Assembly (NCBI GenBank): GCA_035762545.1
Contig: DASTOM010000009.1
Span: 5,624 to 69,623 of the forward strand
Length of the DNA stretch: 64,000 nucleotides
Source: JANQRA01 sp035762545
GTDB lineage: Bacteria > Actinomycetota > Acidimicrobiia > Spongiisociales > ZC4RG35
Reading direction: 5' to 3'
Numbering within the stretch: the first letter of the stretch is position 1; each line of letters starts with the position of its first letter. Of this stretch, positions 24,147 through 31,918 are shown in pieces. Position numbers and translations under genes: made by a program. Below the pieces are notes generated by a model, which was not told where the DNA came from, ran no database searches, and saw nothing but the letters and a program-made list of their open reading frames with translations.

Positions 24147-25754
24147 TCAGGGTCCGACGATGACCTTCGCTCGCATCCACGGATGTGGCGTGCAGAAGTA
24201 TTCGAACTCACCTCGATCATCGAAGGTGTACGACCAAGTCTCGCCTTCGTTGAAGAAACCCGAGTCGAAAAGTCCGTCGACCGAGGTCACGGTGTGGATC
24301 ATGCCGGGATCGTTGTTGGTCCACGTGACAGTCGTGCCCACCGGTATCGTCAGCACGTTCACCGAGTAGTCCGCCGGGTCCTCAGCCTCGGCGAATTCGT
24401 CAGCCGCACCGAGGTCTTGGGTGGTCCAAGCGGCGGCGACGATCGAGACCTGCTCGCCCACCGTCCCAGCATCTCCGCCTCCACCCATCTCGTGCCCATC
24501 AGTTGCTCCGGCCTCGCCGCCGGTGATGTCCTCGAAGATCTCAAGATTCGGATCTCCGGACACGACGATCTGACCGATTGCGCCTTTGTCAACGGCGCGG
24601 GACAGAGCGTGGTCGACGAGGACGATGGTGGACGGAACCTGTCCGATGAGTTCGACGACGGTCCCGCCGCCGGCCGGGACCAGCGTGGTCTGAGAGCCGC
24701 GAAGCGGTGGGTTGAGTAGAGCGGCCTCTTGATAGACCTTGTCCCAGTGCGAGCCGATGGGATGGAAGTTGGAGTCGAGGTTGAGCCCGGCATTGATGAA
24801 GTAGATCCGGGCCTTCTCTCCGGTGGTCATCGTCAATGCGTTGTCCCCAGCAAGCGCGCCAACTGCCCCGTTGAACACCACATAGGTGGGTGACTCATCG
24901 GTGACTGCCTGCCGGTCGAACTCCACGACTCCGGGGTCCTTGCTCGCCGTGTAGTACTCGGATTGGACCATGTACCACTCGTGTTCGACCGTGGGAAGCG
25001 GCGTCTCCGGGTCAACGAGAATGCCCCCGTACATGCCATGGGAGATGTGTGAGGGGATGTCGCCGTGGGCGCAGTGGTACATGAAGAACCCCGGATACAG
25101 CAGACGCGCCTCGATGGTCTTGGTCTCCCCGGGCGCCACCGTCGTGGCTTCCGCACCGCCGCCTTGTCCGGTGACTGCATGAAAGTCGACGTTGTGTGGG
25201 TTGGCGTTCTCGGCCGGGTTGCTGATCGTGAAACGAAGCACGTCGCCGACCCTGGCACGAATCACCGGGCCCGGTGTGCCGACGACCACGCTGTCGGGCC
25301 CATCGACGAGGCGATAACCCCAGGTCTCGGTTTCGACTCCCGTTGTGGGGTCGATGGAATTGACTCCCTCCACAACTTCGAACTCGACATCGACGATGGC
25401 GGGTGTCGTCCTGCCGGATGGCGGCGGCATCTCGGGAGCAACCGCGACGTTGACTTCGCTCGCAGGAACGGGTTCAAGCTCGGATTTGGCGACGAGGTCG
25501 GGGATCACATCCTCGGGCAGGCCGATGGGCAAGTCAGCTTCTGCCAGGAACCCATCGACGGCATCGGACACCAGCGCGTCGTCGACTGAATCGCGACTGG
25601 CTGTGATCATCAGCGCCGCCACCGCGATACCTAGGGCGGCGAGCGTGCCGAGAACACCGACGATGATCAGCGTCCCCAGGGTGTAATGCGGGTGGGACGG
25701 AACATCCCTTGGAGTTGGGGTGGTCCTCTCCTCGCGGGTCGTTGTCTGCGTCAT
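24147..25754 (-). CDS. nirK: Copper nitrite reductase (NirK) with membrane anchor and C-terminal cupredoxin domain
   Basis: 535 aa. Residues 25-52 form an N-terminal membrane anchor. The two NirK cupredoxin domains follow: HNVDFH supplies type-1 His187 and type-2 His192; MYHCAHG supplies type-2 His227 and type-1 Cys228, with His236 and Met241 completing type 1 in class-II spacing; a C-terminal type-2 His is in LVDHALSRAV. It reduces nitrite to NO outside the membrane. An extra plastocyanin-like domain closes the protein (ligands in MIHTVTS and YFCTPHPWM), likely an electron-entry domain. It overlaps nsrR by 4 nt and is therefore under NO-responsive control. Confidence 0.88.
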   Translation of the reverse strand: MTQTTTREERTTPTPRDVPSHPHYTLGTLIIVGVLGTLAALGIAVAALMITASRDSVDDALVSDAVDGFLAEADLPIGLPEDVIPDLVAKSELEPVPASEVNVAVAPEMPPPSGRTTPAIVDVEFEVVEGVNSIDPTTGVETETWGYRLVDGPDSVVVGTPGPVIRARVGDVLRFTISNPAENANPHNVDFHAVTGQGGGAEATTVAPGETKTIEARLLYPGFFMYHCAHGDIPSHISHGMYGGILVDPETPLPTVEHEWYMVQSEYYTASKDPGVVEFDRQAVTDESPTYVVFNGAVGALAGDNALTMTTGEKARIYFINAGLNLDSNFHPIGSHWDKVYQEAALLNPPLRGSQTTLVPAGGGTVVELIGQVPSTIVLVDHALSRAVDKGAIGQIVVSGDPNLEIFEDITGGEAGATDGHEMGGGGDAGTVGEQVSIVAAAWTTQDLGAADEFAEAEDPADYSVNVLTIPVGTTVTWTNNDPGMIHTVTSVDGLFDSGFFNEGETWSYTFDDRGEFEYFCTPHPWMRAKVIVGP

Positions 25755-26155
25755 GTCCTTTCTCCTGTGTTCACGGCTGGGATTGTCCGCAGCCCATTGA
25801 TCAACACTTCACGTGCATTCGTCCAGACGACGTGGGCCTGACACGACTCGTTACCGGGGCACGGCTGGTCTCGGAGAACACACTGCCCGTCCACAGCCGG
25901 GCCTTCGACCGCCTCGAGAACATCGAACAGCGACGCGTCTCGAGCTGTGGGCGTGAGCGTGTAGCCACCGCCTGGACCCCGCTCGGAGGTCACCCAACCG
26001 CGGTTGATCAGCGGTGCCACAACTTGAGGCAGAAACGATGTGGTGGTCCCGATGGCTCTCGACAACGAAGCGCCGGACGCTTTTCTCCCTGGCTCTCCGA
26101 GTTCTTCCATGACACGCAGAGCGAGGTCGGTCTTTCGCTGAAATCCGATATTCAT
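25751..26155 (-). CDS. nsrR: Rrf2-family NO-responsive regulator (NsrR-like)
   Basis: 134 aa. Rrf2 winged-helix domain (LALRVMEELGEPGRKASGASLSRAIGTTTSFLPQVVAPLINRGWV, wing SERGPGGGYTLTP) followed by the Fe-S ligating cysteines Cys92, Cys99, Cys105. In NsrR a 4Fe-4S cluster is destroyed by NO, lifting repression of NO-handling genes. Coupled by ATGA to nirK, it fits autoregulated control of nitrite reductase. ATG at 26155 chosen over the TTG at 26170 because MNIGFQRKTD is the family start and AGGA lies just before it. Confidence 0.88.
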   Translation of the reverse strand: MNIGFQRKTDLALRVMEELGEPGRKASGASLSRAIGTTTSFLPQVVAPLINRGWVTSERGPGGGYTLTPTARDASLFDVLEAVEGPAVDGQCVLRDQPCPGNESCQAHVVWTNAREVLINGLRTIPAVNTGERT

Positions 26156-26158
26156 TAG

Positions 26159-26207
26159 TTCCTGAGTCAATCACTCAGGAATTGAGGGAACTAGGGTCGA
26201 AAGTCCC
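26159..26207 (-). promoter_or_regulatory. NsrR-type 23-bp operator and DosR-like box upstream of nsrR-nirK
   Basis: 26159-26181 reads TTCCTGAGTCAATCACTCAGGAA on the plus strand without its last bases, a near-perfect 11-1-11 dyad (10 of 11 pairs), the architecture of NsrR sites; it covers the nsrR ribosome site. Twelve bp further upstream, 26194-26207 is GGGTCGAAAGTCCC, whose reverse complement GGGACTTTCGACCC resembles the mycobacterial DosR motif. Dual NO and hypoxia control is inferred. Confidence 0.55.
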
Positions 26208-26231
26208 ACAGCTTCCGGGCACCGTGACGAA

Positions 26232-26516
26232 TCACGTGACTGCCGAGCCCTCCACCCCCTGAACCTCCAACCAGCTCAGGCTTTCGAAGGAGACCCGGTA
26301 CCCGGTCCGCATCTGGACGATGACCATCAGCACGGCGTTGCAGGCGGGGCATCTCATGACATCGCCCGGAGCGTCCCTGAAGACATGGATCTCACCGAGG
26401 ACCTTGACCGTTCCGCACTCCCGACACCGTCCACGCTGATCGGTCATGTCTCGTTCGAACAACTGATAGAGAAGTCCCCCGAGGGCGTTTCCGTCGAGAT
26501 GTGTTTGGTCAGCCAT
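26232..26516 (-). CDS. DUF6510-type small zinc-ribbon protein
   Basis: 94 aa. Two CxxC pairs, CRECGTVKV and CPACNAV (spaced by about 30 residues with VFRDAPGDVMR between), form a zinc-ribbon. It is the third gene of a SUOX-like/FNR/DUF6510 set that recurs in Actinobacteria, and presumably assists or regulates the redox pair. ATG at 26516, one base after the FNR stop. No function can be assigned on its own. Confidence 0.8.
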   Translation of the reverse strand: MADQTHLDGNALGGLLYQLFERDMTDQRGRCRECGTVKVLGEIHVFRDAPGDVMRCPACNAVLMVIVQMRTGYRVSFESLSWLEVQGVEGSAVT

Positions 26517-26517
26517 G

Positions 26518-27270
26518 TCAACCTCCAGAGGGTCCGAACCGTTCGGTCTTGATGTCTTCGGGCCGATGGCCGTCGGTCACGAGAGTCTGAGCCACGCTCT
26601 CGACGAACCCGGTGGGCCCGCACACGAAGATCTCAGGTGAGTCCGACGGGTCGAATCCGGAGCCGGAGAGCATCTCGGAGTCGATCCGGCGGGTCGGGCC
26701 GGTCCAGTCATCGGGATGGGACCTGGTGAGGGTGTGCGTCAGGCGCAACTCTCGATCGGCCGCAGCCAACACCTCGAGCTCCTGGAAGTAGATGAGACGA
26801 TCGAAGGTCCTAGCCGAGGCCAGATACCGAACCGGGACCGCGCTTCCGACCTCGGACCACGCCCGCACCATCGACATGAGCGGAACCACTCCGCTACCCC
26901 CTCCAACCAGGAACAGCGGGCGGGTGCTCGACGTGTCCCACACGAAGTATCCGCCGATGGGGCCCCGGACCTCGATGCGGTCGCCCGTCCTGAGCTCCTC
27001 GGTCAGGTAGGGAGACACCTCGCCGTCATCGACCATCTCGACCGTGATCGTCACAGACTCCCCGTTCGCCGGGGTGGCTATCGAGTATGAGCGCTGAGCC
27101 TGATACCCGTCCTCGGCGGTGAGTCGAAGGTCGAGATGTTGACCGGGTAGGTGGCCCGGCCAAGCGGGAACCTCCAGAACGATGCTGCGGACGGTCGGAT
27201 TCTCAACGACGACCCCGACGACGTCTGCGATCGACCAGGTCAGTCTCCGGCGTAGCGCTGCTCCCGCCAT
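26518..27270 (-). CDS. FAD-binding ferredoxin-NADP reductase-like oxidoreductase
   Basis: 250 aa FNR-fold protein. The FAD motif RSYSIATP (RxYS), the second FAD contact GGYFVWD, the NAD(P)-binding LFLVGGGSGVVPLMSMVRAW and C-terminal FVCGPTGFVESVAQTLV are all present; no 2Fe-2S domain is attached. It would transfer electrons from NAD(P)H to the partner molybdenum enzyme encoded just upstream. ATG 27270 after GGAG is chosen; it overlaps the upstream stop by 31 bp. The long upstream extension of the frame is antisense-like and lacks similarity. Confidence 0.87.
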   Translation of the reverse strand: MAGAALRRRLTWSIADVVGVVVENPTVRSIVLEVPAWPGHLPGQHLDLRLTAEDGYQAQRSYSIATPANGESVTITVEMVDDGEVSPYLTEELRTGDRIEVRGPIGGYFVWDTSSTRPLFLVGGGSGVVPLMSMVRAWSEVGSAVPVRYLASARTFDRLIYFQELEVLAAADRELRLTHTLTRSHPDDWTGPTRRIDSEMLSGSGFDPSDSPEIFVCGPTGFVESVAQTLVTDGHRPEDIKTERFGPSGG

Positions 27271-27842
27271 GGGTCTCCGTAGCTGTGATACCCGTATGAC
27301 TCCCAGAACCCGAGGCGCTCGACATCGGAGAGCACCATGCCATTGACCCATTTGGCACTCTTCCAGAAGTAGAGGTGAGGTACGAGGAGCCGGACCGGGC
27401 CTCCGTGTTCGGCGGCGAGAGGCTCGCCTTCGTATTCGTGAGCAAGCCATGCTTTGCCGCCCGTCACGTCTTGCAGTGGGAGGTTGGTCGTGTACCCCCC
27501 GTACGAAGAGAGGAGCGCCTGGCTGCCGGTCTGGCTCACACCCTCGAGCAGAGTGTCGATCGGGACACCGGTCCAGGTGGTGTCCAGCTTCGACCACTTG
27601 GTGACGCAATGGATGTCCACTGTGACGGTGTCCGAAGCGAGCGCCATGAACGCGTCCCAATCCCAGGCGTGTCGCTCCCCTGATGCGTCGAGCAGTGTGA
27701 ACTCCCACGTGTCCGTTGTGATCCTGGGGGTCGGACCGGCGGACAGAACCGGAAAATCCGGAGTGGCGTACTGACCGGGTGGGACTCGTTCGGCCGGAGC
27801 CTCACGATCCTTTCGCCGAAAGCCACGGGTGACGAAGGACAT
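27240..27842 (-). CDS. Sulfite oxidase-like molybdopterin oxidoreductase (YedY/SUOX fold)
   Basis: 200 aa single-domain SUOX-fold enzyme. Molybdenum-ligating Cys is in VDIHCVTKWSKLDTTWTGV. N-terminal RVPPGQYATPDFPVLSAGPTP and the C-terminal YFWKSAKWVNGMVL are characteristic. Family members use a Mo-MPT cofactor, often to reduce S- or N-oxides rather than oxidise sulfite. Cytosolic by lack of a signal peptide. The ATG at 27842 gives MSFVTRGFRRKDREAP, close to the family start; the GTG at 27890 would add unrelated residues. Works with the FNR and DUF6510 genes downstream. Confidence 0.87.
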   Translation of the reverse strand: MSFVTRGFRRKDREAPAERVPPGQYATPDFPVLSAGPTPRITTDTWEFTLLDASGERHAWDWDAFMALASDTVTVDIHCVTKWSKLDTTWTGVPIDTLLEGVSQTGSQALLSSYGGYTTNLPLQDVTGGKAWLAHEYEGEPLAAEHGGPVRLLVPHLYFWKSAKWVNGMVLSDVERLGFWESYGYHSYGDPWREQRYAGD

Positions 27843-27917
27843 ACCGGGATTTCTACTCGTTCCCAACTCACGAATAGGCACGACGGACACCAGCCGGCTT
27901 CACGTACTCCTCCGCGG

Positions 27918-28094
27918 TCATCCACCGACGAAATGTGCCAGTGCGGCATCGGCGTCCCGGTACGGCTCGAAGGCGACCGCCTCGATCCCGTCTTCGTTGA
28001 AGACACCCTCGTACTGCAACGTGCCCGGGTCCGGGACGATCTCCAACGCCCGACTCGTTCCGAAGTCTGCAAAGGGCCTTTTTCCCCTGGTCAC
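27918..28094 (-). CDS. Small ORF, possible gene or gene remnant (58 aa)
   Basis: GTG 28094 opens MTRGKRPFADFGTSRALEI, continuing to VAFEPYRDADAALAHFVGG and stop TGA 27920-27918. Codon and residue use look protein-like, but I recognise no family and see no good ribosome site. It may be the C-terminal remnant of a larger gene. It lies between the SUOX-like gene and the divergent hemerythrin-like gene. Confidence 0.3.
   Translation of the reverse strand: MTRGKRPFADFGTSRALEIVPDPGTLQYEGVFNEDGIEAVAFEPYRDADAALAHFVGG
28074..28087 (+). promoter_or_regulatory. Weak DosR-like palindrome upstream of the hemerythrin-like gene
   Basis: GGGCCTTTTTCCCC, 10 of 14 matches to GGGACTWWAGTCCC, 37 bp before the ATG at 28124. 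It could also be a simple promoter element. Confidence 0.25.
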
Positions 28095-28123
28095 AGATCG
28101 GATCCGGTCGCATCATTGGGGAC

Positions 28124-28681
28124 ATGAGACGTGAAATGGAACGAACGTCAGAGCACACTCTCTCGCTTGAGGGCTCCCGTCCCGCACCGAAGGATGGTGA
28201 ATCCCAGGAAGCAAACGCGTCCGCGTGGATTGCAGACGAGTACGTCAGCTGGCCATCAGCCGAGACTCGTGACGCTGTCGCTCGACGTCGTTCCGATCTC
28301 TACGAGGTCATGCGGGATCTGGAGAGGACCGTTGCCCGGCCAAGCGGTATTGCCGACTGGCGCATCGAGATCGAACGGGCCCTGAGAGCGCTCAAGAAGG
28401 CGCTTGCCACCCACGTTCACGAGGTGGAGTCCGGCTCGGGGCTGTTCACGCAGGTCATGGAGCAGTCACCGCAGCTCGCGGCGAACGTCGAAACCCTCAG
28501 GAGAGAGCACCGTGACCTGATGATGTCCTGTGAGAACGCGTTGAGCCTGACTGCCGACCTGTCCGACAAGTCGCTGCGTCGACGGGTCAATCAGCTGCTC
28601 GTTCGGCTGGCGATTCACCGACAGACCGGTGCCGAGCTCCTGTACGACGCTTACAACGTCGATGTCGCGGCCGCCGACTGA
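28124..28681 (+). CDS. Hemerythrin-like (HHE) helical protein
   Basis: 185 aa, mostly alpha-helical. A disordered N-terminal tail of about 50 residues precedes a four-helix region with His/Glu placement like HHE hemerythrins: LATHVHEVESGSG, LRREHRDLM and LAIHRQTGAELLYDAY. Such domains bind a di-iron centre and sense or carry O2, NO or redox signals; RIC-type members repair Fe-S clusters under NO stress. Located next to the nitrite reductase/SUOX genes and the dormancy-like genes, a role in O2/NO response is inferred. Confirmation of iron ligands would need alignment. Confidence 0.68.
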   Translation: MRREMERTSEHTLSLEGSRPAPKDGESQEANASAWIADEYVSWPSAETRDAVARRRSDLYEVMRDLERTVARPSGIADWRIEIERALRALKKALATHVHEVESGSGLFTQVMEQSPQLAANVETLRREHRDLMMSCENALSLTADLSDKSLRRRVNQLLVRLAIHRQTGAELLYDAYNVDVAAAD

Positions 28682-28694
28682 CCCCGACGTCGGC

Positions 28695-29117
28695 CTAACT
28701 CTCCTCAGCAGCCTTCACCACCATGACGTCACACCTGGCGAGATGAATCGCTCGATGGCTCGTGCTCCCCAGGATCAGCGAGGCAAGGTCTCCACGGCCC
28801 CGGGTTCCCACGACCAACAGTTCCGCCTGTTGACCGTTGGCGTAGTCGACGAGGAGGTCAGGGGGATACCCTTCGAGGTCGACACGTTCGACATGGACGC
28901 CGTCGGCCGGGACGACTGGCTCGAGCTGGCCCCAGACATGCTCGCGCTGAGCCTCCGCCACCTCGCCCCAGTTGATCGGCACCTCGGAATAGACAATTGG
29001 GAAATACGCCACATGGACCAGGTGGAGATCCGAGTCCCTCCACTTTGCCTCCGCGATAGCGGCCTCCGCCACCTTCATCGAGATCGGGCTCTCGTCAACT
29101 CCGGCAACGACTGTCAT
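28695..29117 (-). CDS. Universal stress protein (UspA family)
   Basis: 140 aa, one Usp domain. VVAGVDESPISMKVAEAAIAEA at the start and the ATP-binding motif G-2x-G-9x-G-S/T in VVGTRGRGDLASLILGSTSHRAIHLARCDVMVV. ATP-binding Usps are induced by starvation and low oxygen; in Mycobacterium tuberculosis many belong to the DosR regulon next to a CtpF ATPase, as here. ATG at 29117 follows AAGGAG with 6-nt spacing; the longer frame to 29159 lacks similarity. Divergent from the P-type ATPase gene. Confidence 0.92.
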   Translation of the reverse strand: MTVVAGVDESPISMKVAEAAIAEAKWRDSDLHLVHVAYFPIVYSEVPINWGEVAEAQREHVWGQLEPVVPADGVHVERVDLEGYPPDLLVDYANGQQAELLVVGTRGRGDLASLILGSTSHRAIHLARCDVMVVKAAEES

Positions 29118-29272
29118 CACATTCTCCTTACGTACCTCATTCCCAGGATGCGTCGGCACGAGACCGCGAACAAGAGGCGAAGGTCACGTTGGCATCGGCC
29201 CTCAGGAGACTCATTCGCCACATTGGGCGTCGATTGGCAGTATCGAGCCATGGCCTCTGAACGACCGTGCCG

Positions 29273-31918
29273 ATGACCGATACGCGTGCGCTCACGGGCC
29301 AGGGTGTCGAGGCACCCCATGCCAAGACGATCACCTCCGTTGCAGACGAACTGTCCGCCGACATCGCGGAGGGTCTCGCACAGGAGGAGGCCGAGGCGAG
29401 ACTCGTAGAGGCAGGACCGAACCGGATCCAAGAGGATCCGGGCCCAACCCGCGCTCAACTCCTGGCGCGACAGTTCAAAGACGTCCTCGTGCTGGTCCTA
29501 CTCGCCGCGGCGCTCATCAGTGGATTCCTGCTCGGGGACTGGCTGGAGGCCGGGGTGATAGCGGCGATCGTGATCGTCAACGCCGCCATCGGTTTCACAC
29601 AGGAGGCCAAGGCCGCAGACGCAGCCGCAGGTCTACGCCGGCTCAGCTCTCCAGTCGCCAAGGTCCTGCGATCGAGCATCGAATACCAGATACCTACCGA
29701 AACGATCGTCCCCGGTGATGTCGTGATCATCGAAACCGGCGATCGGATCTTCGCCGACGCGCGGTTGATCGAAGTGTCACGGCTCCAGACCGACGAGTCG
29801 GAGCTCACAGGCGAGTCGACCCCCGTCCACAAGTCGACCGCACCGGTCCCGGTCGATTCGGTGATTGGTGACCGGACCTCGATGGTCTTCTCCGGAACCG
29901 CCGTGGCCGCGGGTCGGGCCACGGCTTTGGTCACGGCTACCGGCGCCGAAACCGAGATCGGTCACATCGCGGAAATGCTCGGTGAGCAGGAGCCTCCCAC
30001 GCCACTCGAACGCGAGCTCGCACATGTCGGAAGACGACTCGGGATCCTGGCGGGCATCGTGGCTCTGGTGGTGTTGGGCTTCGGTCTGGTGCAAGGGCGG
30101 CCTCTCGAGTCGATGTTCCTGCTGGCTGTGGCGCTGGCGGTGGCGGCCATACCCGAAGGTCTGCCTGCCGTCGTGGGAGTCACGCTGGGTCGGGGGGTGC
30201 AGACCATGGCCAGACGGAATGCGATCGTCCGGAAGATGCCAGCGGTCGAGGCGCTGGGTGCCGTGACAGTGATCTGTACCGACAAGACCGGGACCCTCAC
30301 TCGCAACCAGATCCGGGTTCAGGAGGTGAGGGTCGAGGATGACGTCGTCACCGATCTGGCAGCCGCCGTGCCAGATCCCCGTTTGGAGATGTTCTCTTCT
30401 CTCGCATTGCTCTGCAACAACGCCCGGAAGACGGACGAAGGATGGAGGGGTGACCCAACCGAGATCGCTTTGGCCAGAGCTGCGGGCAGCCTGGCGGACC
30501 CGGTTTGGCTCAGTACCAACTGGCCACGTGTCGACGAGTTCCCCTTCGAGTCCGAGCGCAAGAGGATGTCAACGGTGCACGGCTCGGACGACGGGTACCT
30601 GTTGGCAACCAAAGGAGCGCCGGAAGTGATCGTGCCGCGGTGCCTTCGTGTCGAATCAGCCGACGGTCCAGTCATGCTCGCCGACGACCACCGAAGTCAT
30701 TGGCTCAACGCGGCTGAGGACATGGCGGCCAGAGGTCTGAGGACCCTCGCTCTCGCTTACCGGAACCTCGAGAGCCAGCCGGGAAACCCGACCGAAGCGG
30801 AGGAAGATCTCGTCCTCGTCGCATTGGTCGGGATGAGTGACGAGATCAGGCCGGAGGCACGTCCATCGGTAGAGGAGGCGGAGCAAGCCGGCATAGACGT
30901 GGTGATGATCACCGGTGACCACGAAGTCACCGCCAGCGCCATCGCACGCGAACTTGGGCTCCTCGAAGATCGGGAGGTGATGAGCGGGCAGGCCCTGCAC
31001 TCCGCCGACGATGAAGAGCTCAGCGACCGGGTCGGTCAGGTCGGCGTCTATGCGCGGGTCGACCCCGCGGACAAAGTCCGAATCGTCAAGGCATGGCAGA
31101 GCCAGGGAGGCATCGTTGCCATGACCGGGGATGGGATCAACGACGCTCCGGCGCTCCGCATCGCTGACGTGGGCGTGGGTATGGGCTCAGGAACCGACGT
31201 GGCGAGGGACGCCTCTGACATCGTGCTTGCCGACGACAATTTCGCCACCATCGTCGCCGCGGTTCGCGGCGGCCGGACAATCTTCTCCAACATCCGCAAG
31301 GTCATCGCCTTCTTGCTGGCCGCCAACGTGAGTGAGGTGATGGTCGTCTTCGTCGGCTTCCTCGTTTTCAGCTCACTCGGCGACCCTCTACTCGCCACTC
31401 AGATCCTCTGGGTCAACTTGGTGACCGACGGTCTGCCTGCTGTCGCCCTCGGATTCGATCCTCCTGACCATCGCGTCATGCAGCGCCCTCCGAGCAGACG
31501 CAAATCACTCCTCAGCCACCGCAGCCAGCTGACGATTGCCGTTCGTGGGGCACTCCTCGCGGTCATCGTGCTGGCAGCGTTCGGCTATGGCGTCGCCCGG
31601 GACCTGCCCTGGGAGACGACCAGGACGCTGGGATTCACCACCCTCGTCTTCGTCCAGCTCACCTACGTATACGCCCTTCGCGTGAGCGAATCGGGCTGGC
31701 GGGACGGGCTCGGCGGCAACCCGCTCCTACTCGGCGCGGTCCTCGCCTCAGCTGCCCTGCAGTGTCTGGTCGTCGCCACCCCTCTGGGCAACACCCTCTT
31801 CTCCACCCAACCGCTGAGCCCTGAGCTGTGGCTGCTGTCGGTAGGGCTGGCTTTGCTGGCTGCACTCGTGATCATCGCCGCTTCTGCCCTGTTGCCCTGG
31901 CTCGACCATGAGGACTGA
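29273..31918 (+). CDS. P-type cation-transporting ATPase (P2A, CtpF-like)
   Basis: 881 aa. All P-type hallmarks are seen: actuator TGES in ELTGESTPVHKS, phosphorylation Asp337 in DKTGTLT, nucleotide-binding KGAPEVI, hinge TGDGINDAPAL, plus N-terminal cation_ATPase_N and a C-terminal six-helix region. The transmembrane PEGLPAVV motif matches Ca2+/Mn2+ ATPases of the P2A group; M. tuberculosis CtpF is the nearest named relative by layout and lies beside a Usp in the DosR regulon. Probably exports Ca2+ or another divalent ion. ATG 29273 preferred over GTG 29267. It overlaps the beta-CASP gene downstream by 11 bp. Confidence 0.9.
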   Translation: MTDTRALTGQGVEAPHAKTITSVADELSADIAEGLAQEEAEARLVEAGPNRIQEDPGPTRAQLLARQFKDVLVLVLLAAALISGFLLGDWLEAGVIAAIVIVNAAIGFTQEAKAADAAAGLRRLSSPVAKVLRSSIEYQIPTETIVPGDVVIIETGDRIFADARLIEVSRLQTDESELTGESTPVHKSTAPVPVDSVIGDRTSMVFSGTAVAAGRATALVTATGAETEIGHIAEMLGEQEPPTPLERELAHVGRRLGILAGIVALVVLGFGLVQGRPLESMFLLAVALAVAAIPEGLPAVVGVTLGRGVQTMARRNAIVRKMPAVEALGAVTVICTDKTGTLTRNQIRVQEVRVEDDVVTDLAAAVPDPRLEMFSSLALLCNNARKTDEGWRGDPTEIALARAAGSLADPVWLSTNWPRVDEFPFESERKRMSTVHGSDDGYLLATKGAPEVIVPRCLRVESADGPVMLADDHRSHWLNAAEDMAARGLRTLALAYRNLESQPGNPTEAEEDLVLVALVGMSDEIRPEARPSVEEAEQAGIDVVMITGDHEVTASAIARELGLLEDREVMSGQALHSADDEELSDRVGQVGVYARVDPADKVRIVKAWQSQGGIVAMTGDGINDAPALRIADVGVGMGSGTDVARDASDIVLADDNFATIVAAVRGGRTIFSNIRKVIAFLLAANVSEVMVVFVGFLVFSSLGDPLLATQILWVNLVTDGLPAVALGFDPPDHRVMQRPPSRRKSLLSHRSQLTIAVRGALLAVIVLAAFGYGVARDLPWETTRTLGFTTLVFVQLTYVYALRVSESGWRDGLGGNPLLLGAVLASAALQCLVVATPLGNTLFSTQPLSPELWLLSVGLALLAALVIIAASALLPWLDHED

